From Marsupella aquatica (lineage: Eukaryota > Marchantiophyta), in assembly GCA_973895155.1 (NCBI GenBank), contig OZ316898.1:1178001-1242000 (forward strand): a stretch of 64,000 nt of DNA. Reading direction: 5' to 3'. Positions 34,445-47,480 of the stretch are shown here, in pieces. Each line of letters starts with the position of its first letter. The stretch's first letter is position 1. The notes beneath the pieces were generated by a model, which made no database searches, was not told the origin of the DNA, and was given only the letters and a program-made list of their open reading frames with translations. A program made the translations under genes and the position numbers.

Positions 34445-35425
34445 CAAAGCGTGGAGTTTGAGTTGGTATCGGTCAAAACACACTCGATACTCTAACTGAC
34501 GAGGCTTTTTTTCCTGGCTCCCCCATGGCGCTTCTGTTTTCAGTGGTTCACTTTGTTCTCATTTCGATCCCTCCTCACTTCGTGTGAGCCCCTCTGGGCT
34601 TTGTTTTCAACTGTTACTTAGATTGAGGATTTTCCCTCGCTGAAGTTGCCTTTAGCAAGCCTTGCCAGGATTGATAACAAGGCACGTTCGAAAGAGACGA
34701 GCAGAACATGAATGAAATACTTAGTTTATTCCTGGGGGTCAAGATGGGCCAAATGACTTTAGACACCCCCCAAGTTAGTATTGACAAGTACGGGAGCAAA
34801 AAGATATTTAATTGATAGTCCTGATTAAAGTTTTGTTACAAACTAGTCCATGATTAAGAGTTTGTTATAGAAAAGTCCCCAGAACTTTTGTCACAAACTA
34901 GTCCATTATTAAACTTTTGTTATAACCTAGTCCCCTGTCATGGATGTTCTTGTAAAGTTACTATAAAAAGATTTAGTTTGGTATTATCAACAATGAAAGT
35001 TACTGGAGTAAGTTTATAGTCAAACCATGTTAAATGACAAACTACCATGGAGTAACAATGGGTGTCACACAAACCGCACGTTCCTAATTGAAAACAATAT
35101 GGTTCATGTCTTCAAGTTAGTACTTAGAATTTCTAACTTACATATATATACTATCTGTCTTTAGGTTGTTTCACTCAAACCTATGTACAAGGTTTGCATG
35201 ATGTTTGACCGGCCTGTAAAAGGAAACTTTGGCCAGGGAAGATCCTCATTTTAAGTAATAGCAGATGATAAGACCCAGACCACAGGTATCACACGAAATC
35301 AGAGGGGATCCAAATTAGCGGGAAAAGTGAACCACTGAAAACGGAAGCTCCAGGGGGGGCCAGGAGACAAGCCTCGTCAATTTGAGTATCGAGTGGATTT
35401 TGACCAGGACCAACTTAAACTCGAG
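34445..35425. repeat. ~165-bp inverted repeat pair with tandem repeats between
   Basis: 34445-34610 (CACTCGATACTC..., GACGAGGC, CCTGGCTCCC, GTTTTCAGTGGTTCACTTT) recurs inverted at 35262-35425 (AAAAGTGAACCACTGAAAAC, GCCTCGTCAATTTGAGTATC). A third, direct copy is upstream of the second neprosin gene (about 40895-41020). Between the arms, 34815-34940 holds about four units of ~28 bp ending ACTAGTCC. It may be a foldback element or a rearranged end of the tandem duplication. No gene is in 34100-36300. Confidence 0.7.
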
Positions 35426-36316
35426 GCTTGTTTGACGTTCTTGGAGTCGCATACTTTAGGGGGCAAACTTCAAGGGATACGCCAGAATGCCACATGAAGT
35501 AAGGTTTACTCTGTCAACAATAAAAAAAATCTTGTATGAAGCCGTTGTTGTTAGTTGTGAGTACCTTCTCGATTGTAGCTCCTAGGTCATGATTGGCAAC
35601 CAGATACTTGCCAATCATGTAGTGGTTTGTGCCCCTCGTCCCTTTAGAAGCGTGGAGTAAGAAAATTCAGAAATTTAATTTGTTGGAAGGTAATGTGGGG
35701 TGGATTATTTACAGGATCACAATATGGCAGGACCCTGCCCGGGCAGGCACTCAAGGATTGCAACTCTTCAACCAACTGGGCAACCCACCAATAAAATTAA
35801 AGAAGTTTTTATTCTTGGATATAAAGTGGATTTTTAAAAGAAAAGTTTCCATTCTTTAATAATAAGAGTTTTTTTTAATGGTAAGCCCTCACTCCTCTGG
35901 GGAATATATTTCAAATGTATTCAAAAACCAGAAAAAATTAATTAATTAATTAATCGTTCCTGTCGTGCAACTGCTTGCACAATTGTGCTTGGACCCCCTA
36001 GCCTTCCTCAACCATAACGTTTTCACAACGCAACACACAACATAAAGTTTATCAAACCAAACAACGAGACTTTTGCCTTCACAATTATGCCTGTACAAAT
36101 AACACAATTGAAACAATAATTGAGATTAATTTGGAGGATCATGATGAAATGCTCACTGGAATGTAGCTAATTAAATACATCCCAAGCTCATCCTGGAGAC
36201 ATGTTTGGGACAATGCAGACAAGGATAATCCAAAAATAGTCGTCATGATCCTATTTTCAAGGAGAAAATGGGTCAGCTTTTATTGAATTACAGGGCATGT
36301 ACAGTAGACTGCAATG

Positions 36317-39300
36317 TCACGGGTTTGTGTACGCAGGGTCATGGACACAGGCAGCGTTACGACCAGGTCCTCCATAAAAGAAGTAGGAAGCCCAACTGCT
36401 GAAGTTCGTTCCCTTCTCAACCGAGTAACAGCTTGAATTAGTATCTGCTAAAAAGAAAGGCGCATCTACCAAAGTGTTGTTCTGATTAATGTACTGCACA
36501 TTTCGCATGTATGATGCGTTACCGTAGCCCTCCTCGGCGAAGTGACCACTCCCCATCTGCGTGGTCGTATGGGCGTTTCCATCGACTGGCTCGTCATCAA
36601 TGATCTCCCCATACCAGATGGCCGTTTCTGCGAATGTAAACGGGTAGTTTGTGTAGATGCTCTTTGGCCAGTACCCTACATACTCATCGTTAAGCTGTAG
36701 CCACCAGTCTCCTGTTCCATCGTCCTACAATCATCCAGCAAGTGGAATGTGTCAATTAAGAGTATGAACACAGAGTCGATCGTGCGCGTTAGGATCTGAT
36801 CCTTACTGAGGCCAAATCCTGATATTGACGTTAAAGCTCTCGCCGGCGATTGCATCACGAGCTGGGCCGGGCTCAGTAACCTGTCGAAACAGTCATTCTG
36901 GTGGGGCGAATATATAGCAAATGTACAATCCGACTATTGTTGAATCATGTATTAGACACAAATGATGCATTCTCGATAGCGCCAGAAAAATGCGACGGTT
37001 CAGGGTAGTTCACAGATCGACCTTGAAGACACGTAGCTTTATGTCATACTGCTGACCCGACGTCGTGGAGATGTTTGCGAAGGAGCCTCCAACCAGCACC
37101 TTATTGCTTACTTGCACAAAGCCAGGACAGCTCAAATCATAACAACCAGATGCATTATAGTTATCAGCCTGCAAAATTACCACATATGAAGAGATGATTT
37201 GTCAGCCAATTGAATTTATCCTAGTTTTGCTTTGACAGTCGAGCTGCCAATGCCAGCTCCACTGCACCAGATCGATCTGTGCATCGTGAGACCAAATGTT
37301 GGTGTGATCCTTGCTGCTGTTCTAGAAATCTGACTTCTTGCACTACAGATGGGTTTTATTAGAGCTTTATTGTTTAGGCTGAGCCCTAAACCTTAAAGCT
37401 CAGTAGATGATGTGACAGGAAAACTTGCAGGCACAGATCGAAAACATTCAATTTAATTCCTAAAATCACTACGTTTCAATTGTTCTGACAGCTGCTGCGG
37501 ATAGATTGTCTTTAACTAATGCATCAGGGTAAATGCAACTCGACTGAATTAATTGATTCCAAGACCTTATATAATTTTGGAACGGTTAAAATTTTGAAAG
37601 CGCATATATACGTAACACCCGTTACACATTCAGGATCAAGGGTAGTGGAAGAATGGGCAACTTGGGTCAGTATGTAAATATGCATCAGGTTGGGCATAAT
37701 TGCTGGTGACGTTCTGTCTCGACTATCATGCTCAGAATAGAGATGGGAATATGTCAAAGAGAAGTATACCGTCCAGAACACAAAAAGCCGCGGAAGGTAA
37801 TCTCCACCGACGACGCTGTAGATCTGTCACATTATTAAAAGAACTGAAACTTAGGATACATTTAGACCATCTCATCGTACAGAACAGTTGTATTAGTCTT
37901 GCATTTAATCATTCGATCAGTCGATAACTGATCTGAAGTTTCTTCCTGAGTAAGTTTCAATTTGGCAATTTCGGACCGTACATTGGTAGTTAATTACTCA
38001 CTTTGTAAATGATTCTATAAACTTGACAATTAATTATGTCTGTACAGAGCCGAATGTGTTCGTCCCAATGACGACAGTTCCGAGACTACAAGAATGCGCT
38101 CCACTGAGCCACAAGAACCGTAGCTACAGTAGATGATAGCACACAATGTCCAACACGTGCATCAACTTCAGGATCATGGTGTACACAAAAAGGCGATAGC
38201 GATGAATTTTCTCATTATTTCAACAAACCCCGATGGGTGGGTGCGTGCAATTGTGGGCAGCACCTGGTTGCCCACTTCGATGGTGTTGGGTCCTGCTACC
38301 AACGCAAGTTGTCCCAAGCTGAACTCTTGGGAGTTTGCCACATATGGTTTCCATATATTGAGGAAGACCTCCGTTCCCTTGAAGGTTTGTGGTGCTTGAG
38401 AACTATCGAGCTGTCCTTGAGCATACTGCGTTACATATCAGAGGCTACAAGTTAACCAAACATGCAAGTGATAGCAAGTTTCGTGTCAGTGCAGCCTTGT
38501 TTCTTCAGTCGATGTTCTAGAACACTGACTAAGAAGGCTTTTTAATGTTTTTCCTCGTTCTCATCATCCTTTGCTCAGTTGGGAACTTCAATATTATTAG
38601 CTAAATTGACAAGAGCGGTAGATGCGTACTTCATGAGGAGCGGCTATAGACGTGTCAGATGTTGAAGCTTGTCCTGGCATCTTCTTCCTGGAGCGTACCA
38701 TCGCGCTACCTCCTTGGACAACGCCGCGCACTGGGATGGTGCCATTGAGGCACCCGTCCGCCACCAAAGCGATTGCCTGCTGGGCAAGCTTCGCACCGTG
38801 GGTCTCCGACGTGGAATTCCCTGGAATTATCACTGTTGTGGGATACCGCTGCGCATGGATCAGAATAATCCCAGCCATTCAGTACAAAGCGGCAGCCAAT
38901 GAATCAAGCCCAAACGAAGCAGCCTGCAGTTGTTTGTTCAATATCCTGGGCTAATTCTATAGGAAATTGGATAGGAAATAGGAGTTCCATGGACAAATGG
39001 AACTCCAAGATCGACGTACATTGTATGTTTTGTTGGCCTCGAGCGAAACTTGCGCTTGAATCGGGATGCATGTCACATTGTCACTGTCCGGTAGCTGACA
39101 ATGCATGACAGGTGAGAAATAAATAGAACGGTCAATAAATCTGTAGTGAACACTAATACATTCAACATCCAAATCAGTCATCCTAAAATTTTGACACGTA
39201 AGAGACATAGACGGTAAAACGATGTTAATGTGATAGTTTCCATGTAACAAGGTCTCACTTACTTCACGCTTGAAGTACTCACATTGGTGCCTGCAAGTTC

Positions 39301-40537
39301 AGCTTATGATGCAAGGAATCTGATGAGTTCATTGTATTTTTATCAGACTGAATGAGTAGGTACTATTTTATCAGGAAGTTGAAGAACGTCGGTTGACTAC
39401 TAGGACGAGGCTGATCAATTTCCATGCAATGTCCTTTTAGGCTGGATCCCGACGGACTTGCTTATTATTTCTTTCTTTGAGCTTCTCGTTATCAGATGGA
39501 ACTAACAACGAAGTCATGCAAGTTAAATATTGTACATCAGAGGTTGTTGAGAATCCAACGCCACTCCCCCTTACATTCACACGGACAGATGAAACTGAAC
39601 TTAACGGGCGGATGGACTGGAACCAATCCAAGTTTATACAATTTAAAGATCTTGCGTCTAGCATTCTTATCGGGATTCTCATTCGCACAGATTTACTACG
39701 TACGCCGAACGTTGATCCCAACTAATGATGATCGACAGTACGTGGAATTACTTGAAGTAGCATTCTCACGATCGAAATTAGTAAAGAGCTACTGTACAGG
39801 TCGCGCAGAAAACGATTGATGATAGTCGAGTTGCTTGAAGTAGCATTCTCACGATCGAAATTAGTAAAGAGCTACTGTACAGGTCGCGCAGAAAACGATT
39901 GATGATAGTCAAGTTGCTTGAAGTAGAATTGCCACGATCGAAATTAGTAAAGAGCTACTGTACAGGTCGCGCAGAAAACGATTGATGATAGTCGAGTTGC
40001 TTGAAGTAGCAGTCTCACGATCGAAATTAGTAAAGAGCTACTGTACAGGTCGCGCAGAAAACGATTGATGACAGTCGAGTCTTTTTCGTTCATCGATCAC
40101 AACGAAGATACCAGCTAGAATGTGGGTAACTTGGGAGAAATGCATATCAGTAATTAATACCTTGGCCCAGGGCTTGGCTCCATCCAACTGAGTTCTAAAA
40201 TGCAAGGCTCTGTTGTACGTGCATCTATCACCTGTTCACTTATTCCTGTAATAGGAGATGCTGGGACATCAAAATTTAATTCTTTTACCCTCTGTTGGGG
40301 AACATTTGAGTAGACTCAAAGCAACTGACAATATATATCCACCTTTAATTCCGAGTAAATATGTAGATGATTGGGGCCCCCAATCAATCGTTTAGCTATG
40401 AGGGGCTACGACATATCGAGTAAGTAAGGTCTTACCAAAAAATGACGGTCCCCGATAGACGTCACAGCAATATTGGGAGTAGCACTCCACAGGCTTATAA
40501 CCAAAAGCAGTCCCACAAAATCTCTCTTTGAAACCAT
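36317..40537 (-). pseudogene. Neprosin-domain (DUF239) gene, copy 2, probably damaged
   Basis: Tandem paralogue of copy 1 with the same exon order. Exon 1 is 40537-40436 (MVSKRDFVGLLLVISLWSA, signal peptide). Exon 3 near 39090-39015 has LPDSDNVTCIPIQAQ; exon 4 near 38845-38633 has GCLNGTIPVRG. Exon 7 near 37164-37022 has ASGCYDLSCPGFVQV. The last exon is 36724-36317 with WYGEIIDDEP, MGSGHFAEEGYG and FFYGGPGRNAAC. Two likely lesions: the microexon (about 39290-39265) carries a 4-nt insertion, TGAG after CACCAATG, relative to copy 1, and exon 5 has TGA (near 38437) where copy 1 has GGA and lacks the upstream acceptor used in copy 1. Alternative splicing could rescue it, so an active gene is not excluded. 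Confidence 0.75.
39758..40079. repeat. 83-bp minisatellite, ~3.9 copies, in intron 1 of neprosin copy 2
   Basis: Units begin at 39758, 39841, 39924 and 40007 (exactly 83 bp apart), each starting TAGCATTCTCACGATCG or a near variant. Differences are confined to a few bases at the unit start. The equivalent intron of copy 1 has one diverged copy (about 33500-33570), so the array expanded after the gene duplication. Confidence 0.95.
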
Positions 40538-41009
40538 TGCGTCCGTCTGGAAGGTCGTCAATCCAGTACCCATTACTGATCAATTAGGGAAATGAAGAAG
40601 TGTATCTCGAGCTAGTATGTACTAGGACAACTTGTGCACCCAGCGGAGCGGACAGGCACGTTCTGAAATGCAGTCAATTGAGTACTAATTCTTACCGCGC
40701 GGTCAGTTCAATGGAGAGGATACATGAATCTGGTAGGACGGCTTCTCATTCTCGAGGCTTTGTAGCTGTGGCTTGTCAATGTCATCACCAGCCTTGTTAA
40801 TCCCAGATTTTTATCATTGAGTAAAACTTGCTTCATCTGGCGTATACTTCTAAAGTATGCGACTGCAAGGAAAGTCAAATGACTCGTGGATTCGTATTTG
40901 AGTGTTATCTACGCCTCGATTGGTTAAAATACACTCGATACTCAAATTGACGAGGCCGTTCTCCGGGCTCCCCGTCCAGCTCTCGTTTTCAGTGGTTGAC
41001 TTTTGTTCC

Positions 41010-42340
41010 CATTTCGATCTCTAGGGATATAGTAAATAAACTCACGTGCTATGGATATATATAGTGAATAAAGTTTTTCTGAAAGAACATGAGAATTTTT
41101 ATTCTTGTAAGAATATGAAAGTATATTCAAATTTTTGGAATCTTCTAACAATATTTTCACTTTATAAGGGTAAATAAATTTCTAAAAATCTTACGTTTTA
41201 GTGCATCTAAAGCTGTAATAGAGGGCCTCTATACTGTGAGAGCCCCAAAAGATCGATATTTTTTTCTGCCCAACCTTTTCACACGAGGTGCCCTCATGTC
41301 TGAGTAGCCTTTCTCAGGCTCCCCTGCTGACTCGCTCTCACTCCAACTCTTGCTCTAGCTCTGACCTCAACAATTGCCCCAAGTCTCCCTCGAGCTCTCC
41401 CTGCCCGCTGTGCTTATTATCCCCTATTTTCAACTTGCAATCATCCGCAACATTCAACAACCCTGGATTTCATGCAACTTAATTACAGGATCTTCACAAG
41501 GACACACTGTCTTTCTATAATGACACACTACCTTCCAGAAAGACACAATTTTACTTACAGCCCAACAACTCTTCCGCAATGACAATTACCAAGCGACAAT
41601 TACAACATGGTAATGCAAGGGCATTGGGCTACCAAGCATAATCGTCTCAACACTCATGAAAGCAAACATCTGCAAGACAGAAGAGCAGCTGCAAAGAATT
41701 CATCTTTCTCCACCACAGGAGATCGATATACCTCAATCCTTCATGTAGAACTGGAGAAATATGGTGATGAAAATCCAGCCTCATGATTGTGTGACTAGTG
41801 ATAGTGTCTAGCCCGACTGTCAGGTCTCTGTTCTGGGAACTGGAGGTCCCAGGTTTAAACCTTGCCAGATACAAGGCTGGTAGGTTTATCAAATAGAATA
41901 ATTATTCTGACAGACTCTCCCATTCCGAAAATGTACAAGTAAACAAAAACTTAAATCCAAAATGAGGGGGTGATTCAAAACTTGTGAAAGGTAAATTAAA
42001 ATAAATTTAAGTGGGTGGCTCGTTATTTCAAATGGGACACTCAGAAACGAAGAGCAATCCCTCATAAAGTAAATAGAAAACTCAACTGTGACTAAAGAAC
42101 CATCATGGGCAGGTCAGATGGATTGGCTTTATTGCAGCGTCCGAGAGCAGTGTCACAATTTACAGGTCTTGGAAATGGGCCAGCAAGGAAATGGGTACGT
42201 TAAGATGTGTTCGAGACAAAAAACAATGGGTTTAGCGAGTTGTTGATAAGCAAGAAGGAGCACTGCAAGTTACTGAAGCCGCAAGGAAGTGGGTTGAGAA
42301 CTCTTCGAGACAAAACGGAAGGGAGCAAATTGAATTCCTC
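41010..42340. other. Intergenic, possible SINE remnant at 41790-41890
   Basis: No gene is supported. GGAACTGGAGGTCCCAGGTT at about 41836-41855 closely matches GGAACTGAGAGGTCCCAGGTT in the SINE at 29514, so a related SINE fragment is likely. No duplication flanks it. Confidence 0.5.
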
Positions 42341-42351
42341 CATCTCTAACA

Positions 42352-42735
42352 TCAGTTGTCACTGACGCATTCCGGCAGGAGGTAGGACATTTGGGTATCG
42401 AGGCCACGCTCATCGAACCGGGCACATTCCGCTCTAATTTGGCCAACAACCGGCAAACTGCGGCGAAGAAGATCGAGGACTTCCATCCCATCGAGTGGCG
42501 AAAATGGTCTCTGCCATGCTTCGTAAGCAACCCGGCGACCCTGCGAAGGGGGCACAGGTGCTCGTTGAAGTTTTGACGAAGAGTGGTGGCTGCGAGGGTC
42601 GGACCCTGCCGTTGTGGAGCGATTCGGTACCCAGGATTAAAGCAGTTTCGGAGAGGGAGACGAGGTCGCTTGGGGGATAGGCGGACGTCATCAGTACAAC
42701 GGATCACGACGATGTCGGTCAGTCTAAATCATAAG
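42352..42735 (+). pseudogene. Truncated SDR pseudogene
   Basis: Three frames together match the second half of SDR exon 2 of the gene at 18981-20489: VTDAFRQEVGHLGIEATLIE, then PGTFRSNL, KQPGDPAKGAQVLVEVLTKS, GGCEGRTLPL, and the ending TDHDDVGQSKS followed by TAA. The Rossmann fold, the NNAG motif and the Tyr-Lys pair are absent, and a frameshift (near 42490) and a stop (near 42679) interrupt it. It is in opposite orientation to the parent, consistent with a duplicated, decayed copy. Confidence 0.88.
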
Positions 42736-44091
42736 ACAAGGAAGGTTTCTGTTGCACAGGGCGTTTGCTCTTTGAATGTTTCCTGAAACTTCTCTCGTTG
42801 TGAGACTCGAGTCAAATCAGAGCCACCTGTCTACGCAAACATCTAACGAAGATCATAGACCATTTCACAATAGAACTCTAGCTGAGATTACTTGTACTTG
42901 TCAGTGTTCTCTCTTCTCCACGTTCAGGAAACGGGGAACTACACCTTGACGCTTTATTGAAGACATGCAGAACCTTGTGATTCGCACGGACCATTTTCAG
43001 ATTGGTTCGATAAAATAGATCGTTTATATATTTAACATCAATTGACTCTGTCTAGGCATCATCATCATGTCAGACACTTGTTCGGCTAAATCAGTCATTC
43101 AAACCATGTCTTCAGATGGCCACTATGAGCATGTCGGAATTTTTTAGATGGACCACTCCAATATTTACAAAGTGCTGTAAAGGGGAATGTGTAGAATTTG
43201 CCACTCAAAAGCCGCTGTCTTCTGGCTACCCAAAAACAACCAGGCATACAGGCCAGGGACGACTCCCCCCTTGGCACCAATCTATGATGGTCTGGTGTGC
43301 TAGTTATGAACTAGGAGAGGGGGCGGGACCATTCCAGCCGCCCAAGAGTGTTCGATTAGAAGTTGTAGTATTTGCCCATGAGATCTGGCTGTCTTCTACT
43401 ATCCAGACACAATTAGGCATACAGAAGAGATCTGAATCTGGGCACCAACTGAAGAAGCCTTGCCAAAACTGCCCTGAAGGAGTATCTTTTGTAAGCCTGC
43501 AGCATCCAGGAGTCAGAGTCCGATCAGTATATGTAACAAATAAAGGAATAATCATGCATGTATATCAGCCACTAATATAATTATGCTTTATTAAAAGAAA
43601 ATCACAGTATGCTTGATTGGGACCGTCACGAGGATAGAAATCTCCCAATAAATCTCTTCGATCCCTCCACAGGAATTAATGACAAGCATTTTTTTCGATA
43701 TCTTTATCTGCCTAATCTTCACACGATCTAGCCTCCTTTGCAAGATCCTTGAAACAATCACTTGAACAACGTACATCCAAATTAAGAAAACTTTCAGACT
43801 CCCAAACTACCTTACCACTGTAATGTCCTGGATGATGATTAGCAATGTTTAGCTCTCACGTGAATCTATCAGCTTGATTGCAGCTTGAGCAATCAGTTCC
43901 AATTACGACCATGTATGCATGATAGAACGCAATTAAACTAGGCAGTAGAAACCCTTGCTAGCTTAATAGTAACTTTGTGAAAAACAGAAGGCTCAAACGG
44001 ATAATACATTCAATGAGTTGTCAGTATACATAGAGGACATTCAATCAACGTACCCAACCAGACTAGATTGTATAAAGTTCAGAAGACTCAC

Positions 44092-44327
44092 TCAGTTTCA
44101 ACACATTCCGTGTCTTCCGAAATTATGTCGAAGCGGAGAAGTTGGCCCTTTGCTAGCACACCTACGTTCGTTAGCTCACTACCGTCCGTAAAACCCATGT
44201 CGTTCGAAAATGTCACATTCTCGCTGGCCAAATTGTAGAAAGTCAGTGTTCCAAGTGACGATACAGGCCCTAACCCAGCAAACATTAATGCCAGGACCAG
44301 GATGCAGCACATAGGTGCCATTGCCAC
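44092..44327 (-). CDS. First exon of a small secreted protein of unknown family
   Basis: ATG at 44325-44327 begins MAPMCCILVLALMFAGLGPVSSL, a clear signal peptide with a likely cleavage after SS. The mature part has GTLTFYNLASENVTF and ELTNVGVLAKGQLL. The frame runs into a strong donor (ACTGA|GTGAGT) at 44092/44091, so coding should continue in a downstream exon below 44090 that I could not identify (43590-44080 has no obvious match). A TATA box lies 145 bp upstream. No family was recognised. Confidence 0.6.
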
Positions 44328-44473
44328 TTTTGACTTTATGTGCTGAAGAAATTACAGAGGCTGACTATTCAGCTCTAACAAGCCAAGAAGCAATAGGAGA
44401 GCATAGAGAAAACGCGGATAGATCGAATAGTAAGCAGAAAAATAAAGAACTGGAAGGTCAGACCACAACAGCC

Positions 44474-44480
44474 TTTTATA
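44474..44480 (-). promoter_or_regulatory. TATA box upstream of the secreted-protein exon
   Basis: TATAAAAGGC on the minus strand (reverse complement of GCCTTTTATA at 44471-44480), about 145 bp before the ATG, a plausible distance with a ~110-nt 5' leader. Confidence 0.6.
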
Positions 44481-44499
44481 GTGAACCATAGTTTACATA

Positions 44500-47004
44500 A
44501 CTGTCCACAGGCTGTCACTAGATGGTAACTACTAAGTGGGGAAACCTAACTCCTTTCCAGGCTTGGTAGCCAGAGATCTATCACTTGGGAGTTTTATATA
44601 GGTCTACGAGCCCTATGCCAGTGTGGCACTGTGCAAGGAGGGCCGGCCCATAGGGAGTTAGGTCAGGGCATTTATGGGGCAACGGGAAGCATGTGTCAGG
44701 GGTGCACATTTTTTCTATCAATGGTCAGGGACAACAGCTAATCAAATCCAACAGTTGTGACAATAGCTAATCAAATCCAACGGTTGTGGATCTTTCCTGC
44801 CCATGAGCTTTTTTGTATTGGGACGAAGGACGAAAAAATATGGGATCCCTTATTATAGTTGTAGATTGAAGCGGGGATTGAAGTGATCTGGACAACAGTC
44901 TGTAAGGCAAAAACCAAAACCATTCATACACGCGACTCAATTTTGGATGGTTGGGATTGCATCAGATCGAGCCTCTGTCAGGAATCCAGCCGTGGCCTGC
45001 GCCTACACCTCATATGTAGTCAAACTGATTGGAGCCATATGCCTGGGCCACATGGATCGATGGCTAATCTTGTCTACTACCACATCCGTGTATGTTGTCA
45101 GAGAGAGAGATCGATAGAAACTTGTGTCCATACACATAGTATCACACCCTGATATAACTCAGGACCGATTGTTACTGACGACATAGCATTCCGAAATCCA
45201 CAATTTACTCTTCAGTTGCGCGCATCACCCATACTTATACTCATATCCATACACATATCATATAGATGGTAATAGCATACTCATAATTTCTTATATGCCG
45301 ATCGCTGTTCAATTTAATAAATGTACACTATTAGATGTTAATCCATAGAATCATCACTCACAGATATCATAAACATCGACATTCACCATACCCGTAAATC
45401 ACTGGATCATTCGTAGCTTCTCATTATCATTAAGAGTAAATCCAGTGTATCCATTTACACATGCGATTTTTCGATGAGTGACGGCTTACTCCAATGTCTA
45501 GTCAGAGACATTGAGCATGGGCCATACTCTGTCCCTAGGGATCACGTGACTGAAGTGATCCACATCCCCTGTGCCTTCATTCAGCCCCCGTCACAGGGTA
45601 GAAATAATGTGGTAAAAACAAAATCTCATGATTGTCCCATGTTTCTGTAGCATTGTCCGAACGGCTACGGGGAGACATGGGCTAGGGATAGATTAGTCAC
45701 TTCATCCTAAGCATCTATTTTACTGGAGCGATGACAGTATGAGCAACGTCATAGGTCAGAAAGCATTAGATATGAACATTTTCCCATACGTATTCGTACC
45801 TGTTTATTTTTATCACCCATTGGATTCTACTGAATCCTGCACAGTCGACACCTTTCCTCCTTCACGATCTGTGAACAGGTTGTCCCCATGAGCTGCAGCA
45901 GGTTGGAGATGATCCTTGCCAGAACTGGCACGAGCTTGCTACAGTGTTTTATGCAACATCACAGACCTCAGTGTGTGGTGTTTTTGCATAGCTTAGAATG
46001 TAATTCAAGAGACACTGGGCACAAACAACCGACTCAAGAAATGGCAGTGCCGTTGCTTTGGCGGCGTTTTTAGGGTATTTTCCAGGGCCAAACGTGGGCG
46101 CCTAGGTTTGTTGGGTCTACTCCGATAGTCCAGGTTTATGTAAACCAATATTGATGTATTAGGATTGAAGTGTTATGGGGGTCATGTCCTCCCATATGAC
46201 AAAGTCCAGACTTACATCCACATCCCATTTAGTTTCCAAGGGTTGTCACCATTTGTCTTCCATGTTCCTCTCAAGATACATAGAGAGAGAGAGAGAGAGA
46301 CTGATCCACTTCCTCTGCACTACAGCCTCAGGCTACCTTGGGACCACTATTTGCAGAAATTCAGTAGACTCAAATGCTGGCATAATTATTTAGCTGGTGC
46401 CATTGCTAGTCAATTTCCTTCCTGTCATTGGTGAGTATTTGCTTCAACTACGTACCTGGTCCAGGCTAGGGAAGGAGACATGGTTAGGGCGGAGACACAC
46501 TTGCTTAAAAGTCGCGGAACTCGACTACCTTAACGCTTAGCTCCGGCGTCACTGACTCCGATGCCAAGCTCCCTTATGGTCCAGGCCCGGATAGGCCATC
46601 CGGGGAGGATTTAGCATGGGGAGCCTTGTGGGCAATGAGACGTGGCACTAGCGAGGCAAGGAGCCAAGTTGGGGACACACACTAAGGACTTGGACTAGCG
46701 GATAGCTGGTCGGGTCAAGGGGAAACGGGCCGGGCTCAAGGATGGCCGTCCGGACCTCCGGATGGACTTTGAGTTCTGAGGGCTTGAGTGCGAACTCCTC
46801 TTGGGCCCAAGGCAAATGGTGTTGATGCCACGGGCAACGGATGCTTGGGGCGCAAGTTATGGCCCGAGCCGGGTTGGGCCGGTCGGGGGCCCCGAGCGGC
46901 GATGAGACCTGAGGGCCTAGGCATGAGCACTAGGTCGGCCCAATCACAACGGGCTAAGGCACGTCGCTTGTGGATGCCTAACGAGAATGTTATGGGCGTT
47001 GCCA
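44500..47004. other. Intergenic, repeats only
   Basis: Includes the copy (44755-44880) of the dispersed repeat at 1585-1700 and a (GA)n microsatellite at about 46282-46301. 46470-46980 is GC-rich and non-repetitive with long but unconvincing frames on both strands (46736-47261). No gene was recognised. Confidence 0.5.
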
Positions 47005-47029
47005 GTTCACTACAACACAATGACCCTCT

Positions 47030-47480
47030 TTTGCGAAACACCCTCCCTCGCATGCAACAAAGGAAACAATATCGGCCAACTCCTTGTTGCGAAACTCCGC
47101 GCATCTCAACATCTTCGCTCTTTTCCATGCCCACACCATCGCAACCGGACCTTCGCAAGAGCTTCGCACTTTGCAACTCTTTTAACATTGCACAATTGCA
47201 ATGCCATACCTACCGCAATATTTGCGAATCGGGAACTATGGGCGCGTTTGCGATTCGCTGAGAAACGCTAACGTAGCGATGCTAAAATCATCGCCAGATT
47301 GCGATTTAGGACACATCGATAGATTGCGAGCCATTCTTTCTCTCAATACTGCAATACATTTATATTCGCTACATTTGCAAAATTGAACACATCTCAAACT
47401 TGCGGAAATCGTGTGTTCGCATATTTGCGATGCAAAAAATGTCGCAAAATTTGCGAGGATGAGCGTTTAGAACGTTTTGC
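47030..47480. repeat. Left subterminal TTTGCGA motif array of the CACTA element
   Basis: At least a dozen TTGCGA/TCGCAA motifs in both orientations (for example TTTTGCGAAAC, GTTGCGAAACTCC, CTTCGCAAGAGC, GAATTTGCG-type). In En/Spm, TNPA binds analogous subterminal repeats; TTTGCGA is the candidate site here. Confidence 0.85.

Noticed and set aside
39758-40079. CRISPR-like array
   Set aside because: The repeats abut with no unique spacers and sit in a plant intron; it is a minisatellite.
46736-47271. Long ORFs on both strands at the left edge of the CACTA element
   Set aside because: They cross the element's terminus at 47008 and run into the subterminal TTTGCGA array.
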